A stretch of 64,000 nucleotides of DNA from Lactuca virosa (GCA_928212115.1 CAKMRJ010005745.1:69638860-69702859), one strand, 5' to 3'; positions 1 to 13,346 are shown, counted from the stretch's first letter. Notes: generated by a model from the sequence alone, not told the origin. A program made the numbers and translations.

Positions 1-551
1 CTCTTCTACTGCAGAGGGTTGTAGAGGTGGTCCGCAGACTTCATGAATTTTTGCTTCAGAAAATCAAACAGTACCTTAGTCTTAATTTTCCAAAGATTAA
101 AATTCTCAATCATCATACTATACAACTTGCATGATTCCAAGTTTCGGTCCAAATGAAACTTGGTTGATGAGAATATTCCTTATTTGGTACTTTGGACACT
201 ACCACAAATAATAGAATCAAATTCACATTTCATTATTGCTAGAACCATACAAACATCAATTTTTCATAAATGTCATTGCAAGGAGATATAATTAAGATAA
301 AACAAAATTTTATTTATTTATAAATGCGAAAAAAAACTTTTCCCTTACAATGCAACTTGAAATGAAAACTATGCTATTACATATTTTTCTAGCAATCTAT
401 CATATCTCCTAAGTAGTAGCTCAAAAATCCGATCCTCAACCATGCGATAGAAATCCATCTTTTGCGATCAGATTTAGCATTTATTTTACTTTAAGTTTCC
501 TTCCCTTTGCTTGATCTGACAACATCAAAATGTAACTTAGTCACAATCATG

Positions 552-1235
552 TTAATAACAATCAGCAATTAGGAACTTAACAGAGTTAGATAGTGGGCTT
601 ACTGAACCAGAGGCAAATTTTTTATTCTTCTTTTCTTCCAGATCCTTCAGGTAGCTAGGGCAGTTTCGCTTCCAATGCCCTTTTCCTTCACAATGAAAAC
701 ATATAGACTCTTCGGGAATGGTACAACAGGCTATTCCAGACTTAAACTTTCTCTTTACCTTCCGGTCAACCGGGTTGACCAAGGTGATCCCTTTCCATTG
801 GGAAGAGAAGTTTTTTCTGGACTTCCAATGTTACCATTGTCCATGTCCATGGAAGTTTGAGAAGTAGATATTCCTCCCATAATTGCTTGATTCTTGCGCC
901 AAATCATTTCTGATTTAGCAACAATCAGCAAATAAGAAATATCTATTAGGGTCATTTCATGATCTGTCATATAGTAATCTTTAATAAAATCGCTATATGA
1001 CTCAGAAAGTGACTGAAGAACCCAGTCAATAGCAAACTTCCTTGAAATAACAGCACCCAACATTCTCAACCTATCAATGTGTGACTTCATTCTTAAGACA
1101 AAAGTGCACATAGTTCTTCCATCTTTATGTTTCATTTCTAGTATGATTACCATGGGCCAAACTCAGGAAGTCATCTTCATAAAGAAAGCTTGTTCCATTA
1201 GATTTGGGAATATCATTGTTGTCTAAACCAGACAT
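552..1235 (-). pseudogene. gag: Copia gag of element D (broken)
   Basis: Capsid/nucleocapsid protein of a Copia element. The likely start is the ATG at 1235-1233 (MSGLDNNDIP). About 30 codons later the frame breaks, and the N-terminal half of a normal gag is missing. The conserved middle of the UBN2-type gag is readable at 1150-910 (motifs RLRMLG, LQSLSESYSDF, HEMTLIDI). After another frame change the nucleocapsid zinc knuckle is intact, CFHCEGKGHWKRNC (CX2CX4HX4C), at about 700-640. The internal deletion and at least two frame changes rule out function. Family assignment is firm; exact exon-like limits are not. Confidence 0.8.
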
Positions 1236-1975
1236 CTACAATGGGAGAAATTCAAGTTAGTTGATTAAAATCCTTAATATAACACCCAATTTGAAATATT
1301 AAGGCTAGGACCCAACACAATATTTTATTACTTGGAAGAGGGATGCCGTAATCCAACCTATAGATTATTTGAAGGTAGGCAAATGACGATTCACCAATTT
1401 CCACCATAAAAACGAAATATAAACTATTAGGTTTTAATTGGTCTTTAGAAATTCCTAGATTCTTTTGAGATTCAATGAACTTTTCAAAGGCATGTTTCCA
1501 ATCTCGAGTGTGCCCTCCAAGTTTTGTGACTGGGATACCGAGATCACAAAACGAGGTGTGAAGAGAAGTAACCATGAAATTACTTGGTACCCTTAAGTTT
1601 ATCACTCAATCGATGTGCCGGTTAACCACATACGCTCCACCGACCTATGATAAACCTTAAGTCACCCTTTACCTACCTTGTTAAGTCCAGGTTAGTGTGC
1701 CTACCCGTTCGACTAAGATTGACATTTTCCTAAAGTAACTAAGATTGGGAATTTAATAAAACATTTAGTTATTTTATAATAATCATTATACTTTTAATGA
1801 GAATTTTATAAGACCTTGTCCTACCCGTTCGACTAACGACCCTCCACCAGTCAAGAAAGCGGTGGGTGAGAGTGGACACCCATTAAGCTGCCATTTTATA
1901 GGAAACAACCTTATACCCCCCTTATAGACCGACTTCATGAATGAGGCCTACTAATGGTAAGACGACTTGATCTAT

Positions 1976-2056
<81 letters not shown>

Positions 2057-2749
2057 TATTAACTTATAATATCATAAAGTATAAGGGTTGAATTTTAACT
2101 TTTAAAATTCTAAGGGTTGGAAATAAAGTTTTTATGATGACTTTACATGTTCCAAAACTTGAGGGCAAGTTTTGTAACATTACAAGACTCTTCAATTCAT
2201 AACTTATGAGATTAATGGGTTTATTAAAATGAGTGTCTCGTCATTTTATGTAACCTATTTGATTTTAATGAACTTTAAAAGATAAAGACTTTTGGTAATC
2301 CATAACTTGAGGACAAATAATGGATTCTATTAAAACACATAATGGTCAAGAATTAAAACTAACAAGAAGTTACAAATAATTCCTATGATCATCTAATCTC
2401 ATAAGAACATGAATATGAATATCAAAACTTCAAGAACACATAAAATAATGGAATTTTGATATTAGCCATTGTAAATGGATTAGAAAAACCATTACACCAA
2501 CTAAAAACAAGTTTTAAAACACCAAAACAGTTTAGGGTAATGTTTCTAGTCCATTTCCAGCAGCAAAAATCGAAAATCTGCTGTCAGAGCCTCCTACTCG
2601 TCGAGTGCATGAACCTACTTGACGAGTAGGATGAATTTTGCCTTGGACTCGTCGAGTCCCCCCATGGACTCGACGAGTCCACTGTCCAGACAGCAACCAA
2701 TTTTAATTTTGAACACAATTTTGCACAAATAACAACCAAACAAGCCTAG
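1236..2749 (-). other. Long 5' leader of Copia D
   Basis: Untranslated region between primer site and gag, about 1.5 kb, homologous to the leader of element C (27997-29294). It holds an interrupted (TA)n tract at about 1978-2053 and, next to the primer site, four copies of an ACTCG-N-CGAGT type motif (2596-2606, 2617-2627, 2647-2657, 2668-2678). A 117-residue open frame at 1605-1252 is probably not a gene: its counterpart in C is broken into two frames. Confidence 0.65.
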
Positions 2750-2761
2750 GCTCTGATACCA
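2750..2761 (-). other. Primer-binding site of Copia D (tRNA-iMet type)
   Basis: The minus strand reads TGGTATCAGAGC, complementary to the 3' end of plant initiator-methionine tRNA. It is separated from the LTR by a single C (2762), exactly as in element C. Confidence 0.85.
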
Positions 2762-2762
2762 C

Positions 2763-3534
2763 TGATGTGTTTTGAGCATTCTAATACTCCTAAGTGTCAT
2801 ACAACCCTAATAACCTTGGATCTATGGTTTGTCTAAAATTCATGCAAAAATATGATTTCCAAGGTTCATAATCTATCTAGCATACATGGGGAACTTTTAA
2901 CTTAAAAGATGCTAGAATAACATACCTTGTTGATGATTTGATTCCTTGAAAACCTTGAGAGCCTAGCACCCCAAGTGTGATGCCTCAAATGCTTCACACA
3001 ACACCAAATGCTTTTGGAGTAAACTTGAGAGAAATAAGAACAATTCTATTTTCGGCCTTGCCCTCTTGTATTCCTAGTGTAGCCGAAAATGGGGAGTATG
3101 ATACTCTTTATATAGTGTGTTACAATTAGGGTTACACCATGTAAACCCTAATGTAAGATGGCTCTTCATTTCCATGACCCATGAGTTTAAACTCCATGGA
3201 GCATCCATGGAGCATCCTATGGGTGTTAGCCCAACTTGATAATCCATGGAGCCTTTAGCCCACTATACAAGTTATGGATGATTTACATAATCAACCCATA
3301 TATTTAATTAGTTATCTTTTGATCACTTAATTAATTCTAGATTAATTCTTGATCAATACTAATTAAATAATATTATTAATATATTAGAACTTATAATATA
3401 TTAATAAACCATAAGTGTTAATTCTCTCATTTTAGTCTATCTAAATGCATGATGCCATGCAACCCAAATGGACCATGCCAACCGGGTCAAGTACATACCA
3501 GAAATAGTTATGGACTTAGACACCTTATCCAACA
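2763..3534 (-). repeat. 5' LTR of Copia D
   Basis: 772-bp LTR. On the minus strand it starts TGTTGGATAAGG and ends CACATCA, keeping TG...CA ends. A TATA-like stretch (CTATATAAAG on the minus strand) lies at about 3107-3114. It is collinear with both LTRs of element C. Its target-site partner lies outside the window; the adjoining five bases are GTTCT (3535-3539). Confidence 0.8.
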
Positions 3535-6500
3535 GTTCTACTTCGTGGATGTGTACTTCAACTGGTAGCGGTTATAGGTTCTGTCGAGGAAATTGTCAAA
3601 AAGGCTTCTTGAGGATTTCAAGAGAAACGAATATGAGGTAAGTTTTACTTTCTGCAGAAACCTACTTTATTTGTTGAGATACTACGACTTAATGAATTAT
3701 TTCATCAAACTACCACTTTACATCTACAATTTAGTACACATATCATAGCCAAACAATGTAAATATTTTATTCTTAAATTTATATTATGAATGACATATTT
3801 ATTTCTTTTAGTTCCATGTATGTCTTCCATACACCTTTAGAATTCATATTTGTAGTCGTTATCAAATATACATTTATTTTGTATTAGACTTTAATAGTCA
3901 CTTTACGAAACTTGAGTTTGGTGTTCCTTTCTAGACTAGCCTCTTTGCAGGAAATGCATGCTTATTCTCCTAATCATTTATAATTATAAACATTAACTAC
4001 AATTTGGAAGAAATTTGTTATGGTTATATAATGTTACAGGAATTGTAAAATTTGGTGTTTTGGAAGGTTATTTAGTCATCTCACAAATGATTAAGGATTG
4101 GAGTTGAATACCATGATTCATGGAAAGAAAGTCGAATTCCATAATTGATGGGATCAATTTTGTACTACTCATTTCTAAGTAGACGTCAAAATGGAATGGA
4201 ATAGTATTCGAGTACTGAAAAAAGAAAAGGTTGTTTTTGCAGAAGTGGGCAAAGGGGGATAAGTTTTAGGGTTTGAGAAGAGTAGTCGGTCATATGATTT
4301 TACATGGACAAATGAAGATATGGAACACATGATTGAAACTATTTGATAGCAATGGGGATAGGAAGGTTAGCAAGTTTCTTAATTTCTTTTTTTATTCACC
4401 ATATACATTTCTTATTAAATTTTTAAATATTTAAAAACTTTACTAATGTAAAAATTTGTATGCTTGGCAGCTGAGCCGAAAGTTATATCTTATCGATACA
4501 CATTTATCCAGTAGTAGATTGCTATTATATATGAAAGGTAAAGTACATTGCCTATATTTATTATAATTGAGAAGAGTAAACTATGTTATATTTTGTTTAT
4601 TCATATGTGATTCACATGTGATTTATATATGAATTACACACGATTTATATGTGAATTACATATGATTTACAAGTGAATCCAATATAATTCATATGTGATT
4701 CACTTGTAACATATGTAAATCACATGTAATTCACATATGAATCACACGTAAATCACAATTGAATTACATGTGATTCACATGTAATTTACATATGAATCAT
4801 ATCTAATTCACATGTGAATCACATACGAATTGTATGATTAACATATAAATCACAAGCGAATCACATATGAATTACGTTTATATACACACATGTTTTCTCT
4901 CTGAGTCTATATACACACCTGAAATGCTAATTTTTTTGGTTAAAAAATTATAGTTTTTTTAAAAAAATATTCCAATTTTTTTAAAATTTCTTGATTATTA
5001 AAAAAATAATGTTTAAAAAAATGCAGCTTTTTGAAAAAAATATTTTTTTCCAGTTGTTTTTATAATTTGTGTTTTCTAAAAAAATTAAAAAAATGCATTT
5101 TTTTAAAAAACTAAAATTATTGGATAGGTGGATATAAAAAAAGGTCTTGAGTGTTCGAATGGGACATGTGAGAGGCATTTGACGTAAACCTCCTTCCACA
5201 ATAGGCTGTTCCCTCTCAGTGGCAGTGCCAGTGATAGTTACAACCACGACAATAAACTCGGGTACTTATAAAATTGTTAAGGAATTTGTTAGTTTGGTAC
5301 TTTGTTAAATTGTTAAGGCTTGTTATATCTATATCTATATTAATCGAAATCTTATAAAATAGGTCATCAATGTGATTCAAGATATACCATTTATATTGAA
5401 CCATATTTATTTGAAACATTCAAGAATTTTCAAATTCCCATACTTAATTGTTTGGTTAAGTGAAATGCTTTATTTGTTTAAGAATATTATTTTCATGATT
5501 TTGTTATACATAATTTTCTCTCTACTTTTTTTGTTATTGTTATCAAGAGTGCATGAAAATGAAAACGAATTTTTATATAGACATACATGTTCAATAGAAA
5601 ATTTTTTATTATAAGTGATAGGAAGAATAAGAAGGGAAAGTGTGTGTAGGTGTATTTAATTACATATACATTAAGCTATAATCTCAAAGTTGTGGGTGAA
5701 GAAAAAGACTTATGATAGCCATACAATCTCTAAAAAAATAGTTAAAAAAATAGTTAAATGATTAAATATATAAGAATAACTAAAGGTTAGTATAATTCAT
5801 CTGGATTTTGAAAGACTACAAGCTATTCGGTTCCTTTCTTTGTTTCAATTTATGTTCTATTTTTCCTTTCACTTTCTTTAGATTTCAAGGGAAAAAATGT
5901 ATGGTTGTATATTTAGAGTTTTATCGATCAAACATTCAATATCTGACTTTTCAAATTAATAAATTAATTAACTCATGACAATTAAAATGGGTGTTTAGAG
6001 AATGATGCGATAGAAAACGCCTAAACATTTCTAAAGCCCTCCTTGAAAACAACATAACATGTATATATTATTTAAAACAATATATAAAATCAATCATGAG
6101 CATATTTAAAACTTTATATTCTTTTAAGCATGTGTAAACAATTTCTTTTATATGGTTTTTTTTTCGAATTGTGTAATTTGTAAGCTTACCCATTAACGTA
6201 ATGTAAATTAACAAATTTATTTTTATTTTTATCGTTTTGATCTTCAAATACCTAAAATCTTATTTACACAACCAAATTCAAGTATAAATGTCAAAATAAA
6301 TATAAAAATTAATCAAAACCGGCCTAAAAGATACACTACATAAAGCTTTATGATTTTATATTCAATTAAAATTCATATTTGGAATTTCATGTGAGCATTA
6401 AATAATAATAATAATAATAAAAACGATTTAATAACAATTAACAAACAGGAAGAATACAAAAAAAAAAGAGTTTAATAAAAGACAAGTGCTGTGGGCGGGC

Positions 6501-6995
6501 CCATCAATTTGGTAATTTAATTGGAAATTTAAAATCATATTATATTGGACTTAGATATCTATTTCATTGAAAAATCATAAAATATTAAATATCCGTACCG
6601 ATACAACTTAAATAATCATATTTTATATCATTACCCACAGTCTAATATAATTCATTTTATATAAATAATACTTATAAAATATTAGAAGCTTATAATTATG
6701 TTTTTAATAATGAATTTGTATGTTTTTGACATTTCAATTGTATGCTTAGTTTAAATCATATAATATTAAAAAATATTGATTTATTATATACTAATGAAAG
6801 ATATATAAACATATTTTCCACAAAGAAATATATTGAACACTCATCAATTTTGTATTGTTAAATAACATTTACCAACACATTATATAAATGTTTTCTATAA
6901 CACATGTTTCCTATATGGTTATTAACTTTACTTTCAAACAAACACATAAAAATAATTTATAATGTAAAAATTTAAAAGGATGTAAATATAATATT
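3535..6995. other. AT-rich unassigned DNA
   Basis: About 3.5 kb between Copia D and the start of G1. It is very AT-rich, with poly-A/T runs (4930-5110), an (ATA)n tract at about 6402-6421 and a degenerate short-repeat array at 4600-4880. The few open frames of 60-90 codons have no recognisable domain and low-complexity composition. I see no gene here. It is the flank into which D and G1 inserted. Confidence 0.6.
4600..4880. repeat. Degenerate array of ATTCACATGTGA-like units
   Basis: Around twenty imperfect 12-16 bp units built on ATTCACATGTGAT / AATCACATGTAATT, alternating in orientation because the core CACATGTG/CATATG is a palindrome. No unit length is strictly kept. It looks like an expanded simple palindromic repeat, not a coding or transposon feature. 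Confidence 0.7.
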
Positions 6996-7063
6996 TGTAA
7001 CGCCCTTTTCGAATTGCTTTTCCATTTCGGTGGTGATCAAGGATTGGGTATTAGCAGACTTAG
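6996..7063 (+). repeat. 5' LTR of G1, first 68 bp
   Basis: Starts TGTAACGCCC and is collinear with the start of the 3' LTR at 48527. It is cut by Copia C at the target site CTTAG (7059-7063) and resumes at 30105. In the unoccupied 3' LTR the same site reads CTTAG followed by TACCCTTGAAG (about 48590-48606). Confidence 0.85.
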
Positions 7064-7850
7064 TGATGGGTTTTGAGTATTACAACATTCCTATGATGCT
7101 CATGCAACCCTAATTGCTTTGGATCTAGGTTTTTATCAAGTTTTACATGTAAATTAATTTTCCAAAGCAAAACCCTAATCTAAAATACAAGAAAATGAAA
7201 TCTAATTATATTAGGGTTTATAAGAATACCTCTCTTGTTGATAGCTTGATCTTGACCTTCAAGAACTTAGTGTCTCAAGCGCCGCAACTCTAATGGAGTC
7301 ACAAACACCACTTAGCAAAAGATGAACAAGAGAGAGGTGATGAAGGCTTCTTGAATTCAAATAGGGTTCTCTAAGAACACATAGGGGCCGAAAACTATAA
7401 GCCAAGGGTCCTTTATATAGTTGAGCATCTAGGGTTTTAAATGGAAACCCTAATTCTCTGCTTAAGCCTTATGCAATCCATCGAGTCCTTCTAGAAAGCC
7501 CCTTGGACGAAATCTTTATGGGCTTCCCATGGATTTCGTCCATTCCTTCCTTTAGGAGTCCATCAGCCTAACTTGCAACTATCAATGATTTGCAATATCA
7601 GTCCCCTTACTTTTAATCAGTCTCTTTTGATCACTAAATTAATTCCAAATTAATTTCTGATCAATACTTATTAAATAATATGATTTCTCAATTAATATAT
7701 TATTCTTATAATATATTTATAATCCATTTATTATTTCTCCATAATCCATCCTGTCAAATTGCTATGGTGAAGGCAACCCAAAAGGACCATGCTACTATCA
7801 GATCAAATACATCCAAATTATAGTTATGGGCTTAGACACCTAATCCAACA
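7064..7850 (-). repeat. 3' LTR of Copia C
   Basis: 787 bp. On the minus strand it starts TGTTGGATTAGGTG and ends CCCATCA. The TATA box (CTATATAAAG, minus strand) is at about 7411-7420. The purine-rich tract AAGTAGGAGAC (7851-7861, minus strand) abuts the LTR start. It is collinear with 29308-30099, with scattered substitutions and small indels. Confidence 0.9.
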
Positions 7851-8716
7851 GTCTCCTACTTGGATAAGTCTAATAACTGTAACTGTCGATGCAACTTCAG
7901 AATCTGATTACAATCGTAGCTCTCAAAAGCCGCTGTCGAACTCTGACCTAGTCAATGACGCCTCCTTTAGATAAGGGATCATATAATCCTCCGTTCTGCA
8001 AGATATTGTGTGGACAAAGACATGAAACATAATCATTCTCAATGTCCAACAGTTTGTTTCCCGACTTCCCATTTGTTTGACAACGTGCTTAATTGAACAC
8101 ATCAATTCAGTCCTGATCGGGCCTGACACATAAGTCAACACAAAATCATCGAGGGGCCCAAGATATCGCTTTTACCCTCTTAGGATAAAAGGAACAAATA
8201 AAATGTAACTTATATGCTTGTACTATTTACTCATTAAATTATACACAACAACACGTTTTATAACATCAAGTTACTGATGCATTTACGCAGTATCAATGCA
8301 TAGCCAACTCGCAAACAACAACTCATATATCTCAGTTTAAAGATTATACGATATTATCGTCTCACAATCACTCATGATAAATTCCATGAAGTGATTCAAA
8401 TGAGCGTGGATTTAATCCAATACTCAAATCTTATTCCAAAAGTACTCATGAACGATGCATCAAACCTTTGCTATGTCTAAGAACTTAGACAATCTACAAA
8501 CCAATTCATGACAATCTAACCTCATAACGTACTTCCAAAGTATGATCGACTATGGATAATTCGAACAATCCAATTATTCAGGAAGTAAAACATGTAAAAG
8601 CGAAAAAATAGTAAAAAATTGATACAAGATAGTAAACAATACTTATACTTAAATCTCCATTATATAATCACCAAATGTCAATTACATTTATCTATTACAA
8701 GCTTCGAAACATCTAT
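7851..8716 (-). other. 3' noncoding region of Copia C
   Basis: Between the RNase H stop and the polypurine tract. No conserved protein on either strand. Short open frames here have no family resemblance. Confidence 0.6.
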
Positions 8717-9982
8717 CTAATCACTAAAACTAATGTCGTCCTTCAGACCAATGCTCCTCGCATGCTGTAAGTGCTTAACCCTGCTCAGACCCTTTGTGAG
8801 GGGATCTGCTGGATTCGCTTCTGACGATACCCTCTTGACTATGAGGGGACCCTCTTCTAACCGATGTATGATGAAATGGTATGTTCTGTCGATGTGTCTG
8901 GATCTATCATGATCCCTTGGTTCCTTGGTTAAGGCAACCGCTCCTTCGTTATCACAGAAAATCTCCATAGGCTCCATTTATGGCTGGTATAACTCCAAGG
9001 TCTCCAATGAAGTTCTTCAACCATATTGCCTCCTTCGATGCTCCGCTCACTGCTATATACTCTGATTCACACGTTGAATCAGCCACGGTCTCCTACTTGG
9101 AACTTTTCCACGTCACTGCTCCTCCATTTAAGGTAAATACCCAGCCCGACTGAGAGTGGAAGTTATCTCTGTCGGTCTGAAAACTGGCATCACTATACCC
9201 CGTCACTCCCAAGTCATCACTCCCAACAAGTGTAAGGACCCACTCCTTAGTCCTTCGCAGGCACTTAAGAATGTTCTTAACTGTTGTCCAGTGAGCTCTA
9301 CCCGGGTTCCCTTGATATCGGCTAACCATGCTCAACGCAAAACCCACATCAGGGAGAGTACATGTCATAGCATACATGATCGAGCCAACGGTGGAAGCAT
9401 ATGACACTCCACCCATTTCTGCTATCTCAACATCGTTACTCGGACTCAGAGTCTTACTCAGCTTGGTACTGCTTTGGATTGGCAGTTCCCCTTTCTTGGA
9501 ATTCTCCATGCTAAAACATTTCAGCACCTTGTCCAAGTAAGTACTTTGACTAAGTCCTATTAGTCTCCTACTTTTATTTCTCAAAATCCTTATCCCCAGA
9601 ATATAAACAGCATCTCCTAGCTCCTTCATAGCGAAACACTTCCCAAGCCAGGACTTAACCTCCTGCAAGGTCGGGATGTCGTTTCCTATGAGCAGTATGT
9701 CCTCAACATATAAAACTAGAAAGCTAACTATACTCCCACTAGCCTTGACATACACACAAGACTCAACGTCGCTTCTCGAAAATCCAAACTCTTTGACTTT
9801 CTCATCGAAACAAAAGATTCCATCTGTGAGATGCTTTCTTTAATCCATAGATGGATTTCTCAAGCTTGCACACTCTATTGGGGTACTTTGTGTATACAAA
9901 ACCCTCCGGCTGACACACGTAAACATCTTCAGCCGACTTCCCATTAAGGAAAGCAGTTTTGACATCCATCTGCCATATTTCA
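8717..9982 (-). pseudogene. pol: Copia C pol, 3' part: reverse transcriptase and RNase H
   Basis: Continues the reverse transcriptase interrupted by element A. The first codons (QMDVKTAFLNG, minus strand from about 9975) carry the first conserved Asp of the palm. Frame breaks follow near 9840-9760. The catalytic box then reads LYVEDILLIGND at about 9720, so the first Asp of the usual YVDD is Glu here. The thumb/connection and RNase H follow (GYSDAS near 9210; CESEYIAVSGASKEA near 9050; FCDNEGAVALTK near 8950; NPADPLTKGL near 8810), ending in DDISFSD at 8717. Domain identity is certain; activity is not possible given the breaks and the changed catalytic residue. Confidence 0.85.
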
Positions 9983-10284
9983 TGTTGAGATTAAAACTCT
10001 AATGATCGATAGATTCAAACAGGTAAACAGATTAAGAAAAAGGAATGAATATCAAATATGTCGTATGATTAAAATGTCACATCCTTAGAAGAGCTCAATT
10101 AAGAACTTCTACTGTAAAGGTGTGTAGGGTTTACAAATACGATTAGATGATTACATAAAACAGTGCATGCATGCACCTTAAATAGCTAAACCCTAATTAA
10201 TAAATAACGGGTGGACAGGCCCAACCCGGATACATAAATACTAAAGAAAAAGGCCCACAATGACGCAACACTTAATACCCAACA
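9983..10284 (-). repeat. 3' LTR of Copia A
   Basis: 302-bp LTR. On the plus strand it runs from TGTTGAGATTAAAAC to AATACCCAACA. TATA-like sequence lies at about 10188-10195. The polypurine tract AAAGGGGGAGATT (minus strand, 10285-10297) abuts it, fixing the orientation. Confidence 0.9.
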
Positions 10285-10564
10285 ATCTCCCCCTTTGCAT
10301 CAATTGAGGTGGGAGGCCTTCACTGTGGAGTTCGCTTCTGCACTTCAAATAGTTTTGGAATTACGTTGAGCAGAGCTTAGTGAACTTGGATGTACCACAG
10401 GATCATGTTCGAGAAGCACTTCTTGTCGCTTTTGTTGTTCCCTCTGTATTTTCCTACGAAGTCCAAAATATACTCCAGGGATGAAGTGGTGAAAAGATGT
10501 TTGTCTGCGAGAATGAAACAAACTTTGTGAAAGTCTGCATCAGTTCTCTCTCTCATTTGGAAAG

Positions 10565-13346
10565 CTACACACCATCCGTCCTTTGTATTTTTCCCGACTT
10601 CATTTTATCAAAACCTTCAGGAGTTTCCTTGGGGAGTAGAGTTGGCTTCTTTCGCAGAACAACTGCTATCTCAACATTCATTTTCCCAACCTCTTGTATG
10701 TACAAAATTAGCATTTGTTTGAGGTGAGAAAAAATAGGCTCGTACTTCTGTTCATCCCTCAGCAGCAAGTTGTACAACATGATCCAATCACACGGGTTCA
10801 GGCATGGAAGATCAGCAAGAGTGAATTGATACAGCTGACTCGTTGAACCTCTAGCAACCTTAAATCGTGCATTCGGGAAGTTATCAGTTTCGATTGGACC
10901 AATAACCTTCACAACAGTAATCTTGTTTGCACTCCAGGTTTCGTACTGCGACTTCATGTGCTTTAGGTAGAACGAAAAGAGCAAGTGATCTGCACCGCTG
11001 TCTGTTGGAGGGACATTCGCAACTTTAACAAAACTTCAAAATTTAAAGGCTTTCTTGTGTGTTTTTCAGATCAAAAGACACAACTGGTTTGAACCAATAT
11101 TGGCTTGGCATATCCACAGTCTCACTCAAGATTCGCTCTAAAGTCCTACTGGAAACAAAAGATTTTGGCTTTCCAATGTAACTTGAACTTCGTGTTCAAC
11201 CCTTTACTTTTCATCTTCTTCACATAGGATATGTTGGTTCTCATCTATTTGAGCTTCACAATCCCTTCTTCTTTTAAGCTCATGATCATCGGGCTCTTCA
11301 TTTTCACAATTGTTATTCATTGGTTCTTCATTGAGATTTTATTTTCCTTTCGAATCTGAAACTACATTATCCTTTGGTTCGTTTTCTTTCTTTATGTTAA
11401 CAGTTGTCTTGGGGTTTTCCTTCTTAGATTGCTATTCTCCCCCTTGTTTCGGAATTGAGCTTTATTGCAAAACACCTTCCAACCCGTTGAGCATTGCGAA
11501 CATCGACCTTAGTTTTTCAGACAAATGCTTTTTGACTGTGATCGTGATCATCGAGTCACGAGTCTCGATGATGTCCGAAAGTAGAGCATTCACGTCTGCA
11601 ACACAACTTTTCATGACATCTCTTTCGGACAAGAGTTCATTAATCTGCTTCTCTTCATTTTCAAGCTTAACAGTTAGGACTTTCACTTTTTCAGTCTTCA
11701 CTGCGAGAGCATCCATTATTTTACTCTCTGTGGCCAAGTGATCCTTAAGCTTTTGAATTTTGGATGAAATTGAGGTGTTGAACTCAGAGTTATCAACTTG
11801 GATGCCAATGCGAACTTCATCGAGCTTAGCCTTCTCTGTGCGAAGAGTAGATCCAAGACTAGAAATAACTTCATTTGCCTTGGCAGTGTTGGATTCAAAC
11901 GAGCTTTGAAAAGTGCTCATGAATGAACGAGCATATGTAATTAGTTTATCGAAATTTCCAGTCATTTCCTTGTAAACTGACACAGAAGCATCCACAACTT
12001 TATTCGTCTTCTCAAGATTGGCTGAGTGTTCTTTGGTGAGGGTCTCAAGGAAAGACTTGATTGTAGCGTTAGAGTAGTCGTTGCTGTTTGTTGTTTTGGA
12101 TGATGGTAACAGCGAATCCAGCTTCTCATTTATAGCCTTGAGTTGCCCTTTGGTGACAGGAGCTTCGTCATCACTTTCAGTCCGAATGTTGAAAGGACTG
12201 TAGGTGAATCCTCCGAAATCTTTCTCATTGCCACCATAGACGGTATCTGTATCGTCATGGCATAAAGGTGAGATAGGTGGAGTAGAATGACCAACTATGA
12301 AACCTGAAGCACCTGCCCCCGCATCAGATGCACTGACAGTGACTGGAGGTTCAACAGTGGAAGTAGTTGTGGTGGCGGTGGAATCTGTTAAGAGTGGGGT
12401 TCGGGTTTGTAAAACACCTAGAGAAACTGGCAGGCAAGGAGCAATGGTAATAGGTGTTGTGAAAGTAGATGTGGGTGAAGGAACATAAAAGTCTTGGAAA
12501 AAATCATCATTGATTGGAATGGAGGTAGGAATCTCAAAGGTTACCTCAGGATTCGTAGAGACTAGCTGCGAGACCTTCAGTTAAGATGTAGCATCATCTT
12601 CATTGTGAACCTCTTCCTGAACAGGAATCTCCAAGACTGTGTGACTGCGAATCTTCGTGGTCACTCGGAGTTAGAGATCGTGGCCTGCGAGCCACTTTCT
12701 TGACCTTCTTATTTTTGGGCATTTGAGTTGTTTCAGATGGACCAGCTTTTGCAGCCCGTTTCTTTCCTCCCTTCTTGGTTTTGTTAGCCTCATCAAGAAT
12801 CTTTTGGAATTCATCAGTCATGGGACGAAAACCTGAGACTGGTAGAGTGCGATAGTTTCGCAGCACTTCGCTCGCAGCCGAAACATCTCGAAGCATTACT
12901 TTAGGAATTGAGCCGATAAACGAAAACTTGGAATTATCTGCAAGAATAGTGTTGGTGGTGTGAAAGATCTGGATCGCAGCCATACATGAATCTTCAAGGA
13001 TGGGGATTTTGAACTTGTTGATCGCCCGCTGAACAACAATAGTCCAGAAACGAGCACAGGATATTTCACTGTGTCGTGTTGAAGACAGAGTTCTTTGGAC
13101 CAATTGAGCCCAGAGTACTGAAGCATAATCCAGATTGATGCCGGAGTAGATATCGTACATCATTGTCATGAACAACATGCTCACACAGTCAGAACCAGTA
13201 ACCCTTTCCGAGAAGCTTTTGAATAGAAGAGTAAATAGTCCATTCCACATCGGCGGAAAATTGGGCTTCTTGAAGTTGGAAACTGCAGTCAATACTTGCT
13301 TGTATCCCATCTGGTAGAACATCTCCATGATGGCAGAGTTGGAGAC
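10565..13346 (-). pseudogene. Extra ORF of Copia A, C-terminal two-thirds
   Basis: Second segment of a long protein encoded sense-ward downstream of pol; its first segment is 16801-17110. From the N-terminal side: the end of a globular domain (MFYQMGYKQ, FPPMWNGLF, YSGINLDYASVLW, SCARFWTIVVQRA), a basic stretch (KKGGKKRAAK), a Ser/Thr/Pro-rich linker read through 12600-12000, and the segment FGGFTYSPFNIRTESDDEAP. A coiled coil follows at about 11995-11470, then a C-terminal domain (WSANKITVVKVIG, FTLADLPCLNP) ending at 10565. The protein aligns end to end with the copy in B. Frameshifts lie near 12600, 11460 and 11150. I know no biochemical function. Similar proteins next to Copia pol are common in composite-family genomes (recalled, not checked). 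Confidence 0.75.

Larger units (their letters stand above)
1..3534 (-). mobile_element. Copia element D, 5' part (runs off left edge)
   Basis: Minus-strand Ty1/copia-type element of which only the 5' LTR, the long leader and gag lie in the window. The order read on the minus strand is LTR (3534-2763), initiator-Met primer site (2761-2750), leader of about 1.5 kb, gag start at 1235 and zinc knuckle near 640. It belongs to the same family as element C (7064-30099): the LTR ends, leader and motif cluster after the primer site are recognisably alike. Bases 1-550 should be the next internal part, but I see no readable protein there. The copy is defective. Confidence 0.8.

Noticed and set aside
1252..1605. 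A 117-residue open frame in the D leader with a counterpart in C
   Set aside because: The C counterpart is split between two frames and the similarity is at DNA level over the whole leader, so it is best seen as a conserved leader, not a protein.
3535..6995. A hidden gene in the AT-rich left flank
   Set aside because: No open frame above about 90 codons with normal composition, no splice-consistent coding segments that I could recognise.
12297..12488. Plus-strand Val/Thr-rich frame inside the A extra ORF
   Set aside because: The minus-strand reading of the same stretch (PEVTFEIPTSIPINDDFF) continues the extra protein, so this is its shadow.
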